From: Paramacrobiotus metropolitanus
Taxonomy: Eukaryota; Tardigrada; Eutardigrada; Parachela; Macrobiotidae
Direction of reading: 5' to 3'
NCBI RefSeq assembly: GCF_019649055.1
Contig: NW_026570290.1
Coordinates: forward strand, 248,001-312,000
Length of the DNA: 64,000 bases
Position numbers and translations under genes: made by a program. Shown here piece by piece: positions 1 to 12,397 of the stretch; the stretch's first letter is position 1, and every line of letters starts with the position of its first letter. The notes under the pieces were generated by a model, which made no database searches, had not been told where the DNA came from, and saw nothing but the letters and a program-made list of their open reading frames with translations.

Positions 1-899
1 TACGGCGCATTATTTCTAAACAAGATTAATAATACAACAATCCCGTAGCCTTTGGATCAGAAAAACTAGAGCGAAATAGAAAAAACAAAAAACACCATTC
101 GATACAGCACATTTAGAAACCGTATCACATGAATTTTGTTCAGCTCCTTAGCCACTCGTAAATACCGGCACCGGTTGAACGTCGATCTTAAGATGACCTT
201 GAAAAAAATTGCGAAGTGTGGTTACACAAAGCAAAACATTAATAATTTTGTACTACTGATTTTGTACTACTGTACAAAAAATGTAAGAAAAATTTTAAGA
301 TCAAGGCCTAAAATAGTGTCCATTAATGGACAAAGGGTCCACCATTGAAATTAATTTGTCCATCTTTGCTGACAAAGTGTACATAATTGCATAACTGGAA
401 GAAAATGAAAGAATAGGGATATGATGATAAAAAAAGATTTTTTTGTCGGATCAAAAGAAACTGATCTGGCAGGCTGAATTTCCAAATTTTCGGAATTTAT
501 GCACCGTAGGCAGGCGTTTAATGTGCTTGGAACCTCTTTCAATAAGCGCGAGAACTAAGTAGACCCTCATTTCACAGGGAGTCGTGCTATTGTGCAGGCT
601 GCGACAGCAACATTGCTTTACTGTTAGAGTCTGATAGCGAACAAAAGATGAACTAATCGTGTTCTTCTGCCAGATCCGGGTGTAAGACATTCAGATGTGC
701 TGTCAAGAAAAGAGTTTAGCTCTTAACAGTTTGGCTGATCTCATTTGGTACTTGCTACTTAATAGTCATTTTCCATGGAAATCTGGTTCATTTTCTGTTC
801 TCAACGTCCAGTCCTTCCACAAACAACAGTTCGTTGAAAATTGTCAACGAATGACGATTACTTCCCATTTTATGTGGCGCGGCTAAGAAATCCGACACG
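1..899. other. Intergenic, no supported gene
   Basis: AT-rich sequence with only short open frames on either strand. None has a recognisable domain, a splice-supported continuation or a signal peptide. It presumably holds the promoter and 5' UTR of the MATH-BTB gene that starts at 900, but I see no defined element. Confidence 0.5.
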
Positions 900-2229
900 A
901 TGAGTTCATTAGCAAAAGAAGGTATCCGCGTGGTGCACCGAACCCGTCGCGATGCGATCAGTTTTACAATGGAATGGACTATTCAGGAGTTTCACATGTG
1001 CGAACGCATCGGCCAGCTGATGTCTAGTCCGGGCACGACTTCGCGGGAATTGGGGGTGGATACTTTCGAAGGAATTTGGCGCATATCCTGTCATCCACGC
1101 AACTCGCAGAATTCTGTGGATTTTGTTTATGTGTACCTTTCTCTTTCCGGTGTCAACGATCAATCCTTATTAGCCCAAGTAATGGCAAAGTGTACTATAA
1201 GGTATTGGCGAAGTGTACTATAAGGTATAAGTAATGGCGAAGTGTACTCATATGTCACTAACTGATTCTCTTAATACGTTATACGTTAATTTGTCTCATA
1301 ATTATTACTCTCGAGTTTATCAAACATTAATAAATTATTTACGTGTACTCATATTTCATATAGGCCAACGCAGTCTCATTAATCTGTTTTCAGCATTCTA
1401 ATAATTCTGATTTTATTACTGTACCAGAATGATGACCGGTAGCGCAATGGACGTTCAAGTTCGTGAGCCCCTTTTCTCTCCGGAATTCTTCTTAACTACC
1501 AATACGTATCAGTTTGGAAGCAGCCAATTTGTCAGTAACGCATATCTTCTTGGCAAGGGCAACCAGGCTGGGGTGATCAAAGACGACATGATCACAATCA
1601 TCATGGACGTCACAATATACAAGCAGCCCACGACCGTCACCGTGGTGCCACCAGTTTTGCCAATGCGTGCGCTGTCGTCAAAGGAATTTCTCAACCGGCA
1701 GGTTGCGCTGTCGTGTTCAGGGCGGGATAACCACAGCGACTTCGTCCTCCGTTCCAGTGACGGGAAACTCTTTCCTGTTCATGGTTTCCTCTTAATGGCT
1801 CATTCGCCGGTCTTTGAGGCGATGTTGTCTCACGATTCGCGCGAGAAACAGCAGTCACAATGCGATCTGGCGGATGTGGACAGCGAAAGCGTGGAGATTC
1901 TGGTGAATTATCTTTACGGATGTCAGGCCGAACGGGTTAACATCAACAATGCGGAGAAGGTTCTGATCATGGCGGACAAGTACCAGATTCTGGATCTGCG
2001 TGCCGTTTGTGAAGCTTTGTTGTCGGAAACGCTTGATGTGGACAGCATGATGGAGCGTTACATTTTGGCAAGTCATCGAGGGCTTGATGTTCTGAAGAAT
2101 GCAGCGCTGCGAGTTATTGGACGCAATATGCAGACTGTTCTCAAGGACGACGGGATGCGGGCCGCCATGCAATCGGATCCAGGTTTGCTCTCTGTTATCG
2201 TGGAATATTACGAAAAGTACTGTCGCTGA
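900..2229 (+). CDS. MATH-BTB protein, SPOP-like CUL3 adaptor
   Basis: Two exons, 900..1201 and 1428..2229. The donor is AAG/gtattg and the acceptor gtaccag/A; the phase-2 intron rebuilds an Arg codon. The protein is 367 residues, close to the roughly 374 of SPOP. The MATH domain (about 25-162) straddles the intron: exon 1 has the start with its WTIQEF core and exon 2 has the FGSSQFV and KDDMITI strands. The BTB/POZ domain (about 196-300) shows HSDFVLRSSDGK, FPVHGFLLMAHSPVFEAML and VEILVNYLYG. A helical tail resembling the 3-box/BACK part follows. In this family the MATH domain holds the substrate and the BTB domain binds cullin-3 for ubiquitination. That role is inferred from family membership. 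The ATG at 900 opens the first frame continuous with the MATH domain. No damage seen. Confidence 0.88.
1188..1230 (+). repeat. Duplicated splice-donor segment
   Basis: The motif aagtgtactataaggtat occurs twice, at about 1188 and 1211, so the MATH-BTB donor context is duplicated. Only the first copy keeps the reading frame and matches the phase-2 acceptor. Use of the second gives an in-frame stop. Confidence 0.6.
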
Positions 2230-3475
2230 GGTGGATTTCTGCTTGGTTCTCCTGAAACTGAATTGCCTGTTCTGTGAGTTCGTACAAATGTGTGCACTTT
2301 GTATTAAGTGCAATTTATGCAATGTGCTTAACGATAATATAGATAGTAAATACTGCATCGTTGATTTCTAGTTCCTTCTTTTCTAACAATCGGAACAAAT
2401 AACGTGTAAATCCTTCTAAGTATAGGCACTGCAGAAGTGTCATGCGGTATTTTTTTATGGTTTTTTTTACACGTCTACTGAAAATTCAATATGCCGAAAT
2501 GTAATTAAAATCCAAAGGATGCTGAGGTACTGTGTTTTGTTACGTATTTGCTGTGTCTTCCACTGATGCGCCTGATTGATCAGAAGTCTGCACGATATAA
2601 TTTATTATTTAGTTGGCGCTAGCGTGCCCGTTAACGTAATACTGATATCAGTATTCATTCAGTATGCTAATTCAACAGCAAATTCCCAACGTAAAAATTT
2701 GCGTTCTGTACTGTATTACTTAGTCTTAGGTTCTTCATTGTGTGCTTTTTTTCGCAAGCGTATTGTTTAGCAGTTATTATGTACAATGTTTTGATAATTT
2801 GGCCTCCGCTGCAGATGTCGCTGCGTTTAGTGGGTGCCTATACCGGTTAAACGTTCATGACATTGGTATACCGGTAACAGAGTACACTGTACACTGAGTG
2901 TACAGTAGTGCTTAATTAGACAACTGAAAAATTTCAGTGCTGATGAAAATAAATTAGCGTCAGTACTCAGTAGTAAAAAAAAATGCAAAACAAGCAACGA
3001 ATTAGCGTCAGTTTCACCGCTTGGAAGCTGCAGACGGAACAACTATTGACATCATTATGTGAGAAGTTACACAACATTGTCACAAATTTTTCAACAAATA
3101 CGCTAAAAACCCGACAAAAAATGATTTCGCTGCTTTCGTATATCTGAATCACGAGATTTCTATTTCGGCGTCAAAGCGCTTCAGATGGGACGTGTGTTGT
3201 CACGTTTTACATACCGTGCACGCGAGTTCGATGTACAGCTGGACAGCGCCAAACAACGCAAAAAGTAAAAAAAGCCTAATCAGCTAATATTCAAGAGGTT
3301 AAAGAATGCTTAGCCAACAATAATATAAAAGTGGTTAATTGACTATGCGGCAGACTGGCTACTCCAGCTCTCGTTCTTGCTCCAGTAATTAGTTATTTGA
3401 TGTACGGAGTGGCAGTTTGCACTGGTCACGCGGCTCGGAATTGTGAGAACACTTGTGTTTTCCTTAATTTCTGAA
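2230..3475. other. Intergenic, no supported gene
   Basis: The first part is probably the MATH-BTB 3' UTR. The rest is AT-rich with scattered small self-complementary GTACACTGTACACTGAGTGTAC motifs near 2880-2905. No open frame has a recognisable domain. Confidence 0.5.
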
Positions 3476-6240
3476 ATGTCTTTCAAACTATCTTCTGTTA
3501 TCCTTGCGGTTTGTGGGATATCACTGACCAGTGGGGCTATATTTAATACGGACACCAAGTATACTATATGGCCCAAAGCGATACCTAATGTTCTTGCGAC
3601 TTTTGTTCCTGTGTATATCGATGCTGCCAGATACGGTACTCATAAAAATAATGATGTTATAATACTGTAAATGATGTCATCATAATCTGTGGAAATTGAT
3701 ATACACGCACCATAAAATAATATATTATAGAAGCAAATGTTATGAAATCGTGTATTGTAAAAGAACAAAATGTTATATTATAAAATTGTGTAATAATTAC
3801 TGGAAAGCCAACCTTTTGGAATAACACATCTTAAAATAATATATATCGTAAAATTATTGTAATCTACAGTATTGTGTCATAAAATCGTATATTATAAAAT
3901 ATGTATTCGTATACTACAAAATATGTATATATACAATTGTACAGTAGTGCATGTTCCTAGTGTTAATTATTTTAGATGCCACTACGCTAGGAAATATCCG
4001 ACTGGCCATATCTCAAGTGAACAAAGACCTCAATAACTGCATTGTGTTTTATGAATATTATGCCGGTCCGGCCCCACCCCCAAATATTGGAATGGACTTC
4101 ATTTATATATCTCCCGTTAATAATGCGGGGTAAGATCGCATATCTATCCAACCGTATTGACCTTGAAATAAAGTGTACCTGTAGTGTTATGCAAACTGCT
4201 GTTGTGCATGACAGCGTAATTGTACTGACAGGGTGCCTCAGACGGTTTGCGGAACGGTGCCGGGGCGTCAAACTGGACAAAACGGATTCGGTCAAAAAAT
4301 GTACGTAGGCGCATATGGTTATCTTTTCTACATAGTAAAGCAAATCATGATTTAAATATTATAACATCATAACGGCTATTAATGTTAACGCATTAAATTT
4401 TAAAATCGCTAGGTATATCATTGGAAGCGGAGCGGGCAGTTGTGGTTCCCAACGGGCAGTGATGGCCAGACTGGTCAATGGTCTAGGCCTACGGACGGAA
4501 TACCTGCGCCCAGACCGGGGTGGTTCGATTAATGTCGACACATCAAAGATTGACGCATCACTACAGCAGTTTAATATGTTCAACGTATATACTGGGGGGG
4601 TTCAAACCAGCAACTGGACCCCCGTAAACGGTGCTAATGTTCCCAGCACCTTCGATTTCAAGTCCATTACCATGGTCTCACCACAGACGTTTGCCCAGTC
4701 CGGACAGTCTGTTTACACCGTTCCAGGTGGACAAACAGTCGGAACGCAAAACCGGCTGAGCTTCGCGGACTGCATGGCCATTGCTTCTAAATACAGCTGT
4801 TCGGCTCAAACGGGACTGACATGCTCGGACCGTAGGTTTCTATGATACCGGATCGTTAGTTTAATTAGAAAGTTTTTATTGAAATAGGTCCTGACGGTTG
4901 TCAAAAATGCTGGCTGAAGTACTGCTGCTCGTACGGTAAAATTTTGCGAAATTTTTAGCGTACGGTACGGGCGGAGGCAGTACAGGTACTGGAACAGGCA
5001 CAGGGACCGGGACCGGGACGGGTACAGGCACTGGATCCGGAACGGGTACAGGCACTGGATCCGGAACGGGTACAGGCACTGGAACGGGAACTGGAACTGG
5101 TAAGACTGACATGACATCACAGCTCTTTCATCTTATATTTGAATTTTAAACGAATTACGAATCGTATTAGGAATCCGCTCAGTTATAACAGATAAATAAA
5201 GTACAAAATAAGTTAATGCTAACTCCCTAGAGTAATGGTATAAGGTTCCAAGCGTACTTCTTGAAAAATAAATGAGGTATACGTATTTTCTGCAAAACCA
5301 AATTTTGTCAATACAGGTACAACCGGCACATGCGCCGCCCCCAGCACCAATCCGTTCAGTGGATCCACACAGTGCACGGCCAACCCATCCGATCTCGGAT
5401 ACCCCATCACCTTTTCCCAGGTTTCTCCTGCCGATATAACAACCATCGTGGAGGGTCACAACGCTTACCGCCGCGGAGTCGCTGCGACAAATATGAGGAA
5501 GCTAACATGGAATGCATGTCTGGCCAGCAGTGCCCAAGCATGGGCCAGTCGGTGTACTAGCATTAGCACAACTCCCCATGATTCATCTACTGACCGCAGA
5601 GCCCCAGGTAGGTCATAATTCGGTGGCTTTCGGTTAGAGCACGAACATAAACAGCAGCAGGTCATTAAATTTTTTTCCTACAACTGTATTACTTGAGTAC
5701 CATAGATCGAATATTTATTAGTACTGTAGATTTTCTATTGAGAAAATAATGTCTCTGTTGGCAGGATTCTCCCAGTGCGGTCAAAACAGATTTGACGGCA
5801 CCACTGGTTTCTATAACTGGAAGTCCGCTGTTGATGCTTGGTATAATGAAGTCAAGGATTTCACTTTTGGTAGCAGCGCCAATGTCTTTTCGAAAGTTGG
5901 CCATTATACCCAGGTGAGTAATCGCAATATTTCCACACCATTAAAACCGAAAATTTAAAAACAATGTCTAGATAGCAATATGGTTTCGTAGGTGATGTGG
6001 GCGGACACGTCGCTGATCGGATGCGGCAAGGCTTCCTGCAGTGGAAATGATGTCTTCGTCTGCAATTACTGCTCTCCGTAATAAATCAATTTATTAAACA
6101 CTACTTGTTACCATTTACAAACAGCTATTAAATTTTCCAGAGGGAATATGGTGCCCAATCAGAACTTTCCATACAAGCAAGGAACGAGGTGCACCGGATG
6201 TTCCACGGGTTGTGCTGTCGGAGATTGTCTGTGCGCTTAA
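3476..6240 (+). CDS. Secreted astacin-like pseudoprotease fused to CAP/SCP domain
   Basis: Eight exons: 3476..3635, 3976..4129, 4413..4831, 4959..5099, 5317..5607, 5765..5913, 5992..6077 and 6141..6240. All junction phases match and the sum is exactly 1500 nt (499 residues plus stop). Residues 1-20 are a signal peptide. The astacin-like domain (about 35-240) keeps [21 protein letters not shown] and a C-terminal [13 protein letters not shown] block. Where active astacins have HExxHxxGxxH it reads [11 protein letters not shown], so the three zinc histidines and the catalytic Glu (positions 123, 124, 127, 133) are Ala, Arg, Asn and Thr. A Gly-Thr/Ser repeat follows (about 245-300). The CAP domain has [30 protein letters not shown] and a CNYCSPGN block, then a Cys-rich tail. 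It is probably an extracellular, non-catalytic binding protein (inference). The exon structure was inferred by hand and has no transcript support here. Confidence 0.8.
3690..3940 (+). repeat. Degenerate AT-rich repeat in intron
   Basis: Imperfect repetition of motifs like ataaaatcgtatattataaa inside intron 1 of the astacin-CAP gene. Low-complexity, with no coding potential. Confidence 0.5.
4981..5099 (+). repeat. Gly-Thr codon repeat (minisatellite exon)
   Basis: Coding low-complexity DNA with units like ggtacaggcactggatcc. In frame it encodes alternating Gly and Thr with occasional Ser and forms almost all of exon 4 of the astacin-CAP gene. The opposite strand reads Pro-Val repeats, which I treat as a shadow. 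Such an array may vary in length between individuals. Confidence 0.8.
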
Positions 6241-8476
6241 TCGTTCTCAAAAAGATGATTCTGTCGGTTTTATATAGTAAAAGGCAGCGATCGTCTGCCA
6301 GGATTGTTTAGCAGTCAAACAGAAGTTTCGCCTAACTATAAGGTCATTTTCTCGATGTTTTCCTTTGATTAAATGTGGGCAAAATGTGATCAGACATTTC
6401 AGAAATGATATTGTCCATGTAACAGACGCTGCGTTGTCCAAGTTTTTCTAGCCTATTAACCCTCCAACGCTCACTACCCGAACGGGCGGGAGTTTCTTCA
6501 TGAAAACTGGGATTTCCCGATAAAAAAATCCAGTTAAGAAAGGGAATTTTTTGTGTGCTTGTACTGACCATAGGTCACCGGCGGTGACATGGGTGTTCAG
6601 CAACACCATTGGGCGCAAACGGTCCTAGTCATGAAAATGATTAATTCTATAATAATTCTGCGAACAACGTGTGACCGAAACAAAAACGTTTATCGTATAG
6701 TCCATGAAGAGGGCTTCAAAACAAGGGCATTGCAATGGTCAGTGAAGTGACCACTGGTCAGCAAAAACCGAGAAATAAAATAAACGGTTTTTGCATGATG
6801 CAGTAATTAGTGAACAACTGGACACAACAAAAACAGCGATTTCTAACGATCCAGTTCTCAGAATAGCATTACGCCTTGTATAAAACATCGTGTAACAGTC
6901 TTTGTGTCATGCCGAGCTGCCTTTACACTTGCATTCATGGCGCATGCTTGCATTTTTCATGGATGCAGCCGCACCGTTTGGATCGGAAATCAGCGGTGAC
7001 GGTCCAGTAGCACACGCGGTAGTGATACGCTGAAGTTCACATCAGCAGTTCTGGAAGCAAAGCCGCCATCATAGACACAGCATCGACCGAATGTTACTAA
7101 TACACCTGGCGCAAAGGTCACTACCGGGCATGGGCTTATTGGAGTTGTTATCATCCACGGCTGCAGGAGACCGACGTATTCCTACACGCCTACACCGTTG
7201 TAAGATCCGGTTGGCGTAAACTGCAGTAGATTGCACGAGGCGCAAATCCGACTGTAGGATGGTCATGCCGACTAGTGGCAATGCGCTACTATAAATTACG
7301 AAACATGGCTGCCACGCTCGGTTATCTTGAAGGTTTCGTTGTCCAAAAATGACCATCGATTCGTTCGTTTGAGTGCCATAGCCGACCGCCCAGGGTGCTG
7401 CTCAACTAAATCGTTTTTGGAAGAGTTCCGGTAAGCAGAACCACGTGGAGCATGTTAGAAGTCCGAGCCAACAAGACCTTATCCGATTTACATAACTATA
7501 AAAGTGTCGAAATTGCGCCCGCCCGTACTTCAGGACCACACATGCCCAATGGTGTCTGCACGCAACACGAGTTTTCGATGGACTGTGGCCATCCACTGTT
7601 TAATTTTCAGAACCGATGCTTGTTACTACCTAATAAAGCATTACTGATAGTACATTACTGAATTATCTCAGTTTAATTAGCTCAGTGACTAATTAGTTAA
7701 TTACGATGAACTCTGGGAGGTTAGAAAGTTCAAAATTAGCGACTTTTGCGAACTCGGAGTTCTTGACGGACTTAAGATTCCAGTTCGGTTTGTTTTTTTA
7801 TTGCTGCTGCAATGTCTCGTAAAGCTGACTATGAAATCAGATATCGATTAATTGCTGTTGTGCATTACGAAAAAGATCTTGAAGGCCATGTTGCGCCCCC
7901 ACACCAATGGGCGTCAGCGGGTTAATCGACTGATAAAACGCACTTTCTTATATATCGAACGTGTTTCCTCGTTGTTCCGTACTCTGCAGATGCTTTTTCA
8001 GTGCGAAGTGACTTAAAAATTACTGCGATGTTTGCACTCAACGTAAACTAAACCTGCTTCTCGAAAGAAACCGATAAGTACTTACAAAATACCTTAACGC
8101 TTTCATTGTCCTCTCTATGACAATTCAGCACAATGCCCGATGAAAAGAAGTCTCCTCATTCTGCACAGATTACCATAAAAGGAAAACGAACACAGCAAAA
8201 AACAGCAAAACATTATGAGGCGCAGAGCATGGTTAATGAAATTCGTAAATTAAGTACTCGAAAATGCCTTCAAATTATTGGTTTTAAGGCAACTGATTTT
8301 AGATCCCAGGTAAGGGCTTCGCATGCTCCCAATTACCTTCTGGAAAGTCCGTACGGAGCGATGCGCTTTCTCATCAAACTTAAATTCGTTCTTCAGTTTT
8401 ACGATTCAGCTAAAAACGAAGAAAAGTTTTCATTATCTGTAGGCTGCCACTACATATACCGTCGTACCTATGTACT

Positions 8477-8560
8477 GTGCTAACTATTTGTTGTGTGTTA
8501 ATTGTGTACTGTGTATTGTACTGTGTACTATGTACTATGTATGTACTGTGTTCTATGAAC
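8477..8560 (+). repeat. tgtactgtg-type simple repeat
   Basis: Imperfect tandem run of tgtactgtgtactatgtact-like units. No coding or structural role apparent. Confidence 0.6.
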
Positions 8561-8715
8561 TGTGTTAATTATGTAATAACTGCTGAAGCATTAATTTTGT
8601 GTTTAACAAGAGAACTTTTAATAAGTATCACGGTACAAGTACACACTAAGTACCAGAACGAATTCATCACAGAAACACTTCCTTTGTTTTCTTGTTTGTA
8701 ATTCCCTTCTGTGCA

Positions 8716-8772
8716 CGTCATGTACAGATCTGTACGGACAACAATGTTGCCCGTACAGATCTGTACATGACG
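8716..8772. repeat. Perfect 22-bp inverted repeat (hairpin)
   Basis: Arms 8716-8737 and 8751-8772 are exact reverse complements, and each arm itself contains the palindrome tgtacagatctgtaca. The 13-nt centre contains a second small palindrome (caaca/tgttg). It may be a remnant of a miniature transposon or a cruciform-forming site. No TIR-flanking duplication recognised. Confidence 0.85.
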
Positions 8773-9596
8773 CCCAGAGACGCTATTTTGACATTGATGA
8801 CTCGTGAGTTGACTGCATTTCGAAAAAGTTAACGGATCAAAACAGAAACAGGTGTTAGTGTCAGGCTGCTGCAACGTTAATTATCCATACTCGTACAGGA
8901 CATTGTCAAAGTAAATATGCCGGTCGCACTATCGTCCAATACAAGAATATGTGAATCTTCGGTACGATTACGGCACACAATATAATTATTTATGCCAACA
9001 ATGTTATTTTTTACCATTGCTTGATAACCGGTTGGGCCAGTAATATCGCTATTGTCCTAGTAAATATGCAGTCAAATAAGTTTCTGCAACCTTTCGCTTG
9101 GATGTTTCTGTCTACTGTATATCGTAACACCAAAATGTGGCATAAAAAATAAACGACTGTGTAATAATTGCTGTTGATTTCAGTGATGGAGAAATGATGA
9201 CTGGTGTGAATTATGACGAAAACAAGCTGTTGGAAAGTCATTGTGTACACGAACAGCACTCGTATTATAAAGCAATTAAATGTCTGGCGGAATCGGTTAC
9301 GGTATAATCATGCCTTAGTCGGACCAGGACCCAACACATTGTCACCTATTCACTGCATGTCAAGAGCGCGTCTTTCCCATACGCTGCAACTGTCTGCCAT
9401 CCGTGAACGCCGGCAGTGTTTTTTGGGGATGCACGTAAGTACTGAAACTATTCGCCGCAACAACAATCTCCATAAATATTTTATTTACATCGGCGCCGTA
9501 ACAACAAGCTTCGTAAACATTTTATTAGCATCCGATTATTTCAAGTCCGTATCAGACGATAATTGCATATCAACATCAGAAGTTGCAAGGTGTAAA

Positions 9597-11110
9597 ATGG
9601 CCTTGCACTCGTTAATAATTCTAGTCGTTGTGTGTATTGGCTACTGTTTGGGATATTACGAAAATTATCGCACATTTGGTAAGCCGGATTTGCTGTATAC
9701 AAAATTGGTCAAATTTTATTAAGTACTGTAGCAAACAAAATTCGCCGGTAGGTTCGGGCGACTCTATACTGACGATCCAGTACACAGCCGGAGGACACAT
9801 GGATGAATACCATCGATGGACATCGGAATGTCACGACGGCGAAGCTATGACCGGTTTGCTTTTGCCGCCGTTTTATAACTGAAATATGGTAACAATAAGT
9901 GCTCCCAATATTTAGGAATTTACGATTCGGGCCGAATGTTTGGCAATAAACCGTATGTACTAATGTTCCCTTTCCGCTATTTCTTGGTCAGCTATCAGCT
10001 AAATGCAGCTGTTTTACTGAAATCGATGACTCCTTTTCAGAAGTGTGGTGCTACTTCATGTTCAGCAAGAAACCACCGTCCAATGGATTTTATCCATATT
10101 ATTCCATGTGCAACGTTCGGTAAACAGTATACATGCTCCGGTATCCTTCCTTTTTTTAACGAGATGTTTATGGAAACCGCCATAGGAATCTCTCCCAACA
10201 GGAGTACTACTGCTACGATAAATACTGGCCGCAAGATACATCCAATACATTTGTCACCGGTCAGTCACGTTACTAATTGTGAAGGCCTTAACAGTAATCA
10301 CCACTGCTAACAAGTCAGAGTAAACTGCGCTTGTTTTCAGGATTGTGGGGCCTAGCTGCTGGTGGTGCACTGGCGAACGTACCGACCCGAATGAAATGCT
10401 GTTAGTTAATAAACTACTCTTGGGCTTAACTCTGTTCGAGGTTGACCCAGGATTACACCGATAATTAATACTGTATCATAGACACATGTTTCACTGACAG
10501 GTAAAGCACCGAGCGGATACAAACTCGATTACACCCGCTGCCAATGGAAGTACACACACGACAAGTAAGACACTACCTACATTCTGGTATTACAATTGTA
10601 CACAGTAATTTAAAGCTAGCTATACTTTTATAAGAACTGGAAACGCAATAAAGAAGCGCCTTTGTAGTCTGTGCGGACAACTGTGTGATTAAATTTGGCT
10701 GTAATGCGCTACCTAATTCATTACCACGCACAGACGGCGCCGCACAATGCATATGAAGAATTTTTATTTAGAGCCGGAGAACATTACGACGGTGCGTGGC
10801 TGGTCAAGTGCGACACAAATTATATTATGACCGGTACGTCATAACATTGCCTGTTTTACTACAACAATTTCTTCACGAGCATTCTTAATTTGACATCTGC
10901 GCAGGATTGGGTTCAGCGGTAAATCCTTGGGATGGAGCTGTTCACTTCACTTGGATACAAGTGAGTCTTTTTTACCTATTACAACCCATTTATCTTCGTG
11001 CAATTAGATAAGGTGCTGATATGTTGTATCTGTACATTCTGCAGTGTTGTCCAGTGATTTCCACCGATGACTATCATGACGAAAAGCAACAGATTATTTA
11101 TCGACGGTGA
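9597..11110 (+). CDS. Secreted cysteine-rich repeat protein, function unknown
   Basis: Exons 9597..9678, 9752..9853, 9916..9952, 10009..10119, 10186..10259, 10341..10400, 10501..10564, 10734..10833, 10914..10960 and 11045..11110. Phases agree at all junctions except 10564/10734, where a microexon or different boundary is likely. Residues 1-19 are a signal peptide. The mature part holds about three related units. Each has a single Cys, then xMTG or VTG, then a hydrophobic stretch ending in a Cys or CC pair. Examples are SECHDGEAMTG and VKCDTNYIMTG, with CCKAPSG and CCPV after the second and third units. I do not recognise the family; it resembles small extracellular Cys-rich repeats. Very short exons joined by introns of about 55-110 nt suit a compact animal genome. 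Confidence 0.6.
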
Positions 11111-12397
11111 TGCAGCCTTTCAAAGTCATGGTTCTTTGCATATACTATATGCGAATTTGTCAAAGGTCAAATTCAGGTAATGCTTTTGCTACCCGAATTC
11201 TGCCTCTGACAAATTTGTACCTGTACCGAGTACCGATCAATAACTCCAGGAAAGATGCATTTAAATGACTTTCTTATTGTATTTATATATACTCGTAGAA
11301 ATGAAGCATTTTTCATGCGTCACTAAACATGTATGCGGCATGCCATATGTTAAAGCAAAACCGTTTTTTCTGTGACTTTCTGTGTTTCTGTGTTCTGGAA
11401 ATTTGCGTTGTTGTTTTCCGATGGAGTTCCCTGTACTTGTTGCCAAAACGTCAACAATGACAACTGAGAGTTGATTACGTAAATGAACAATAATATGATG
11501 ACACATGGGCACTAACGTAAACTGAACTTGATCGACTCCATTATGAAAGTGCCCGTTGTAGCGCTATTTTTTTCAAAGGCTTGGTTGAGACGAAATCGTC
11601 TGAAGGAAAATCAGCATGTTTTATAGTACAGAAAAGTGCAAAACGATTGTCTGCATAAACATGATGGCGGACATTTTTTAGATGACGGACCGCGACTGCG
11701 AAAACAGATTCAGTGTCTGATTATCATCCATGTCAAAATCATATAACCCGATTTATTTCGTTACATTGAAGTGACAGAAAGAAACCGTCCAACATCTAAA
11801 GATACGCTTAGACTATAATAATTACCGTATTCGATAATTAAATCAAAAAAACAGCGTTCGCGAGCGTTTCGGCGAAGTTACCTGCAATGTTAACAGCGAA
11901 CTGCATGCGTTTCACAACAATGCTATAATTATTATAGGACTTATATCATAATATAGAGCATGATTACAGGAAACACGGCGGTGAAAGTCAAAGCCATTTT
12001 ATGAATAGTGTAATGGTAATAATTATGGTATCATGCATATTTTTCCGCTAGCGACGGGGGCACTGGTAAATCTCGGCAACGTTTTTGTACAGTCCGGTGT
12101 AGACCGTATGAGCATCGGCGCCGCAAGTAGCGTTGACTTTATCCAAAGGAAACATCTCTTCTATACGGCTGAACAGTCTGCAAAGGATAACACAATGTTT
12201 ATCCAAAATAAATGCATGGAATTATTGCATATACATACATACAGTATTATAATAAATCATTTAAGTTTAAGCTCAAGAGAAACCTGCTCGAAAGCGAATG
12301 GCGTTTGCTTACTTTCAGCATCGAAAACTGTCGTTCTATGCCCAAGATTACGGGAGAAGGTATTGTTTAGAAATCGCATTAAAAAGAGCAGGCAAAT
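11111..12397. other. Intergenic, no supported gene
   Basis: AT-rich spacer between two convergent secreted-protein genes. A + strand open frame at 12033..12401 has no recognisable features. Probably includes both 3' UTRs. Confidence 0.5.

Larger units (their letters stand above)
6241..9596. other. Long intergenic stretch, no supported gene
   Basis: About 3.3 kb with only short, unrelated open frames. The longest, 8133..8483 (+), is rich in Lys and polar residues with no recognisable domain or splice partner. Besides the perfect hairpin at 8716-8772 there is a run of tgtactgtg-like repeats at 8477-8560. No gene can be supported. Confidence 0.5.

Noticed and set aside
4876-5112. Open frame encoding Pro-Val repeats on the - strand
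   Set aside because: It is the antisense of the Gly-Thr coding exon, which is supported by splice phases on the + strand.
8133-8483. 116-residue open frame
   Set aside because: No signal peptide, domain, splice partner or homologous copy nearby; composition is unremarkable.
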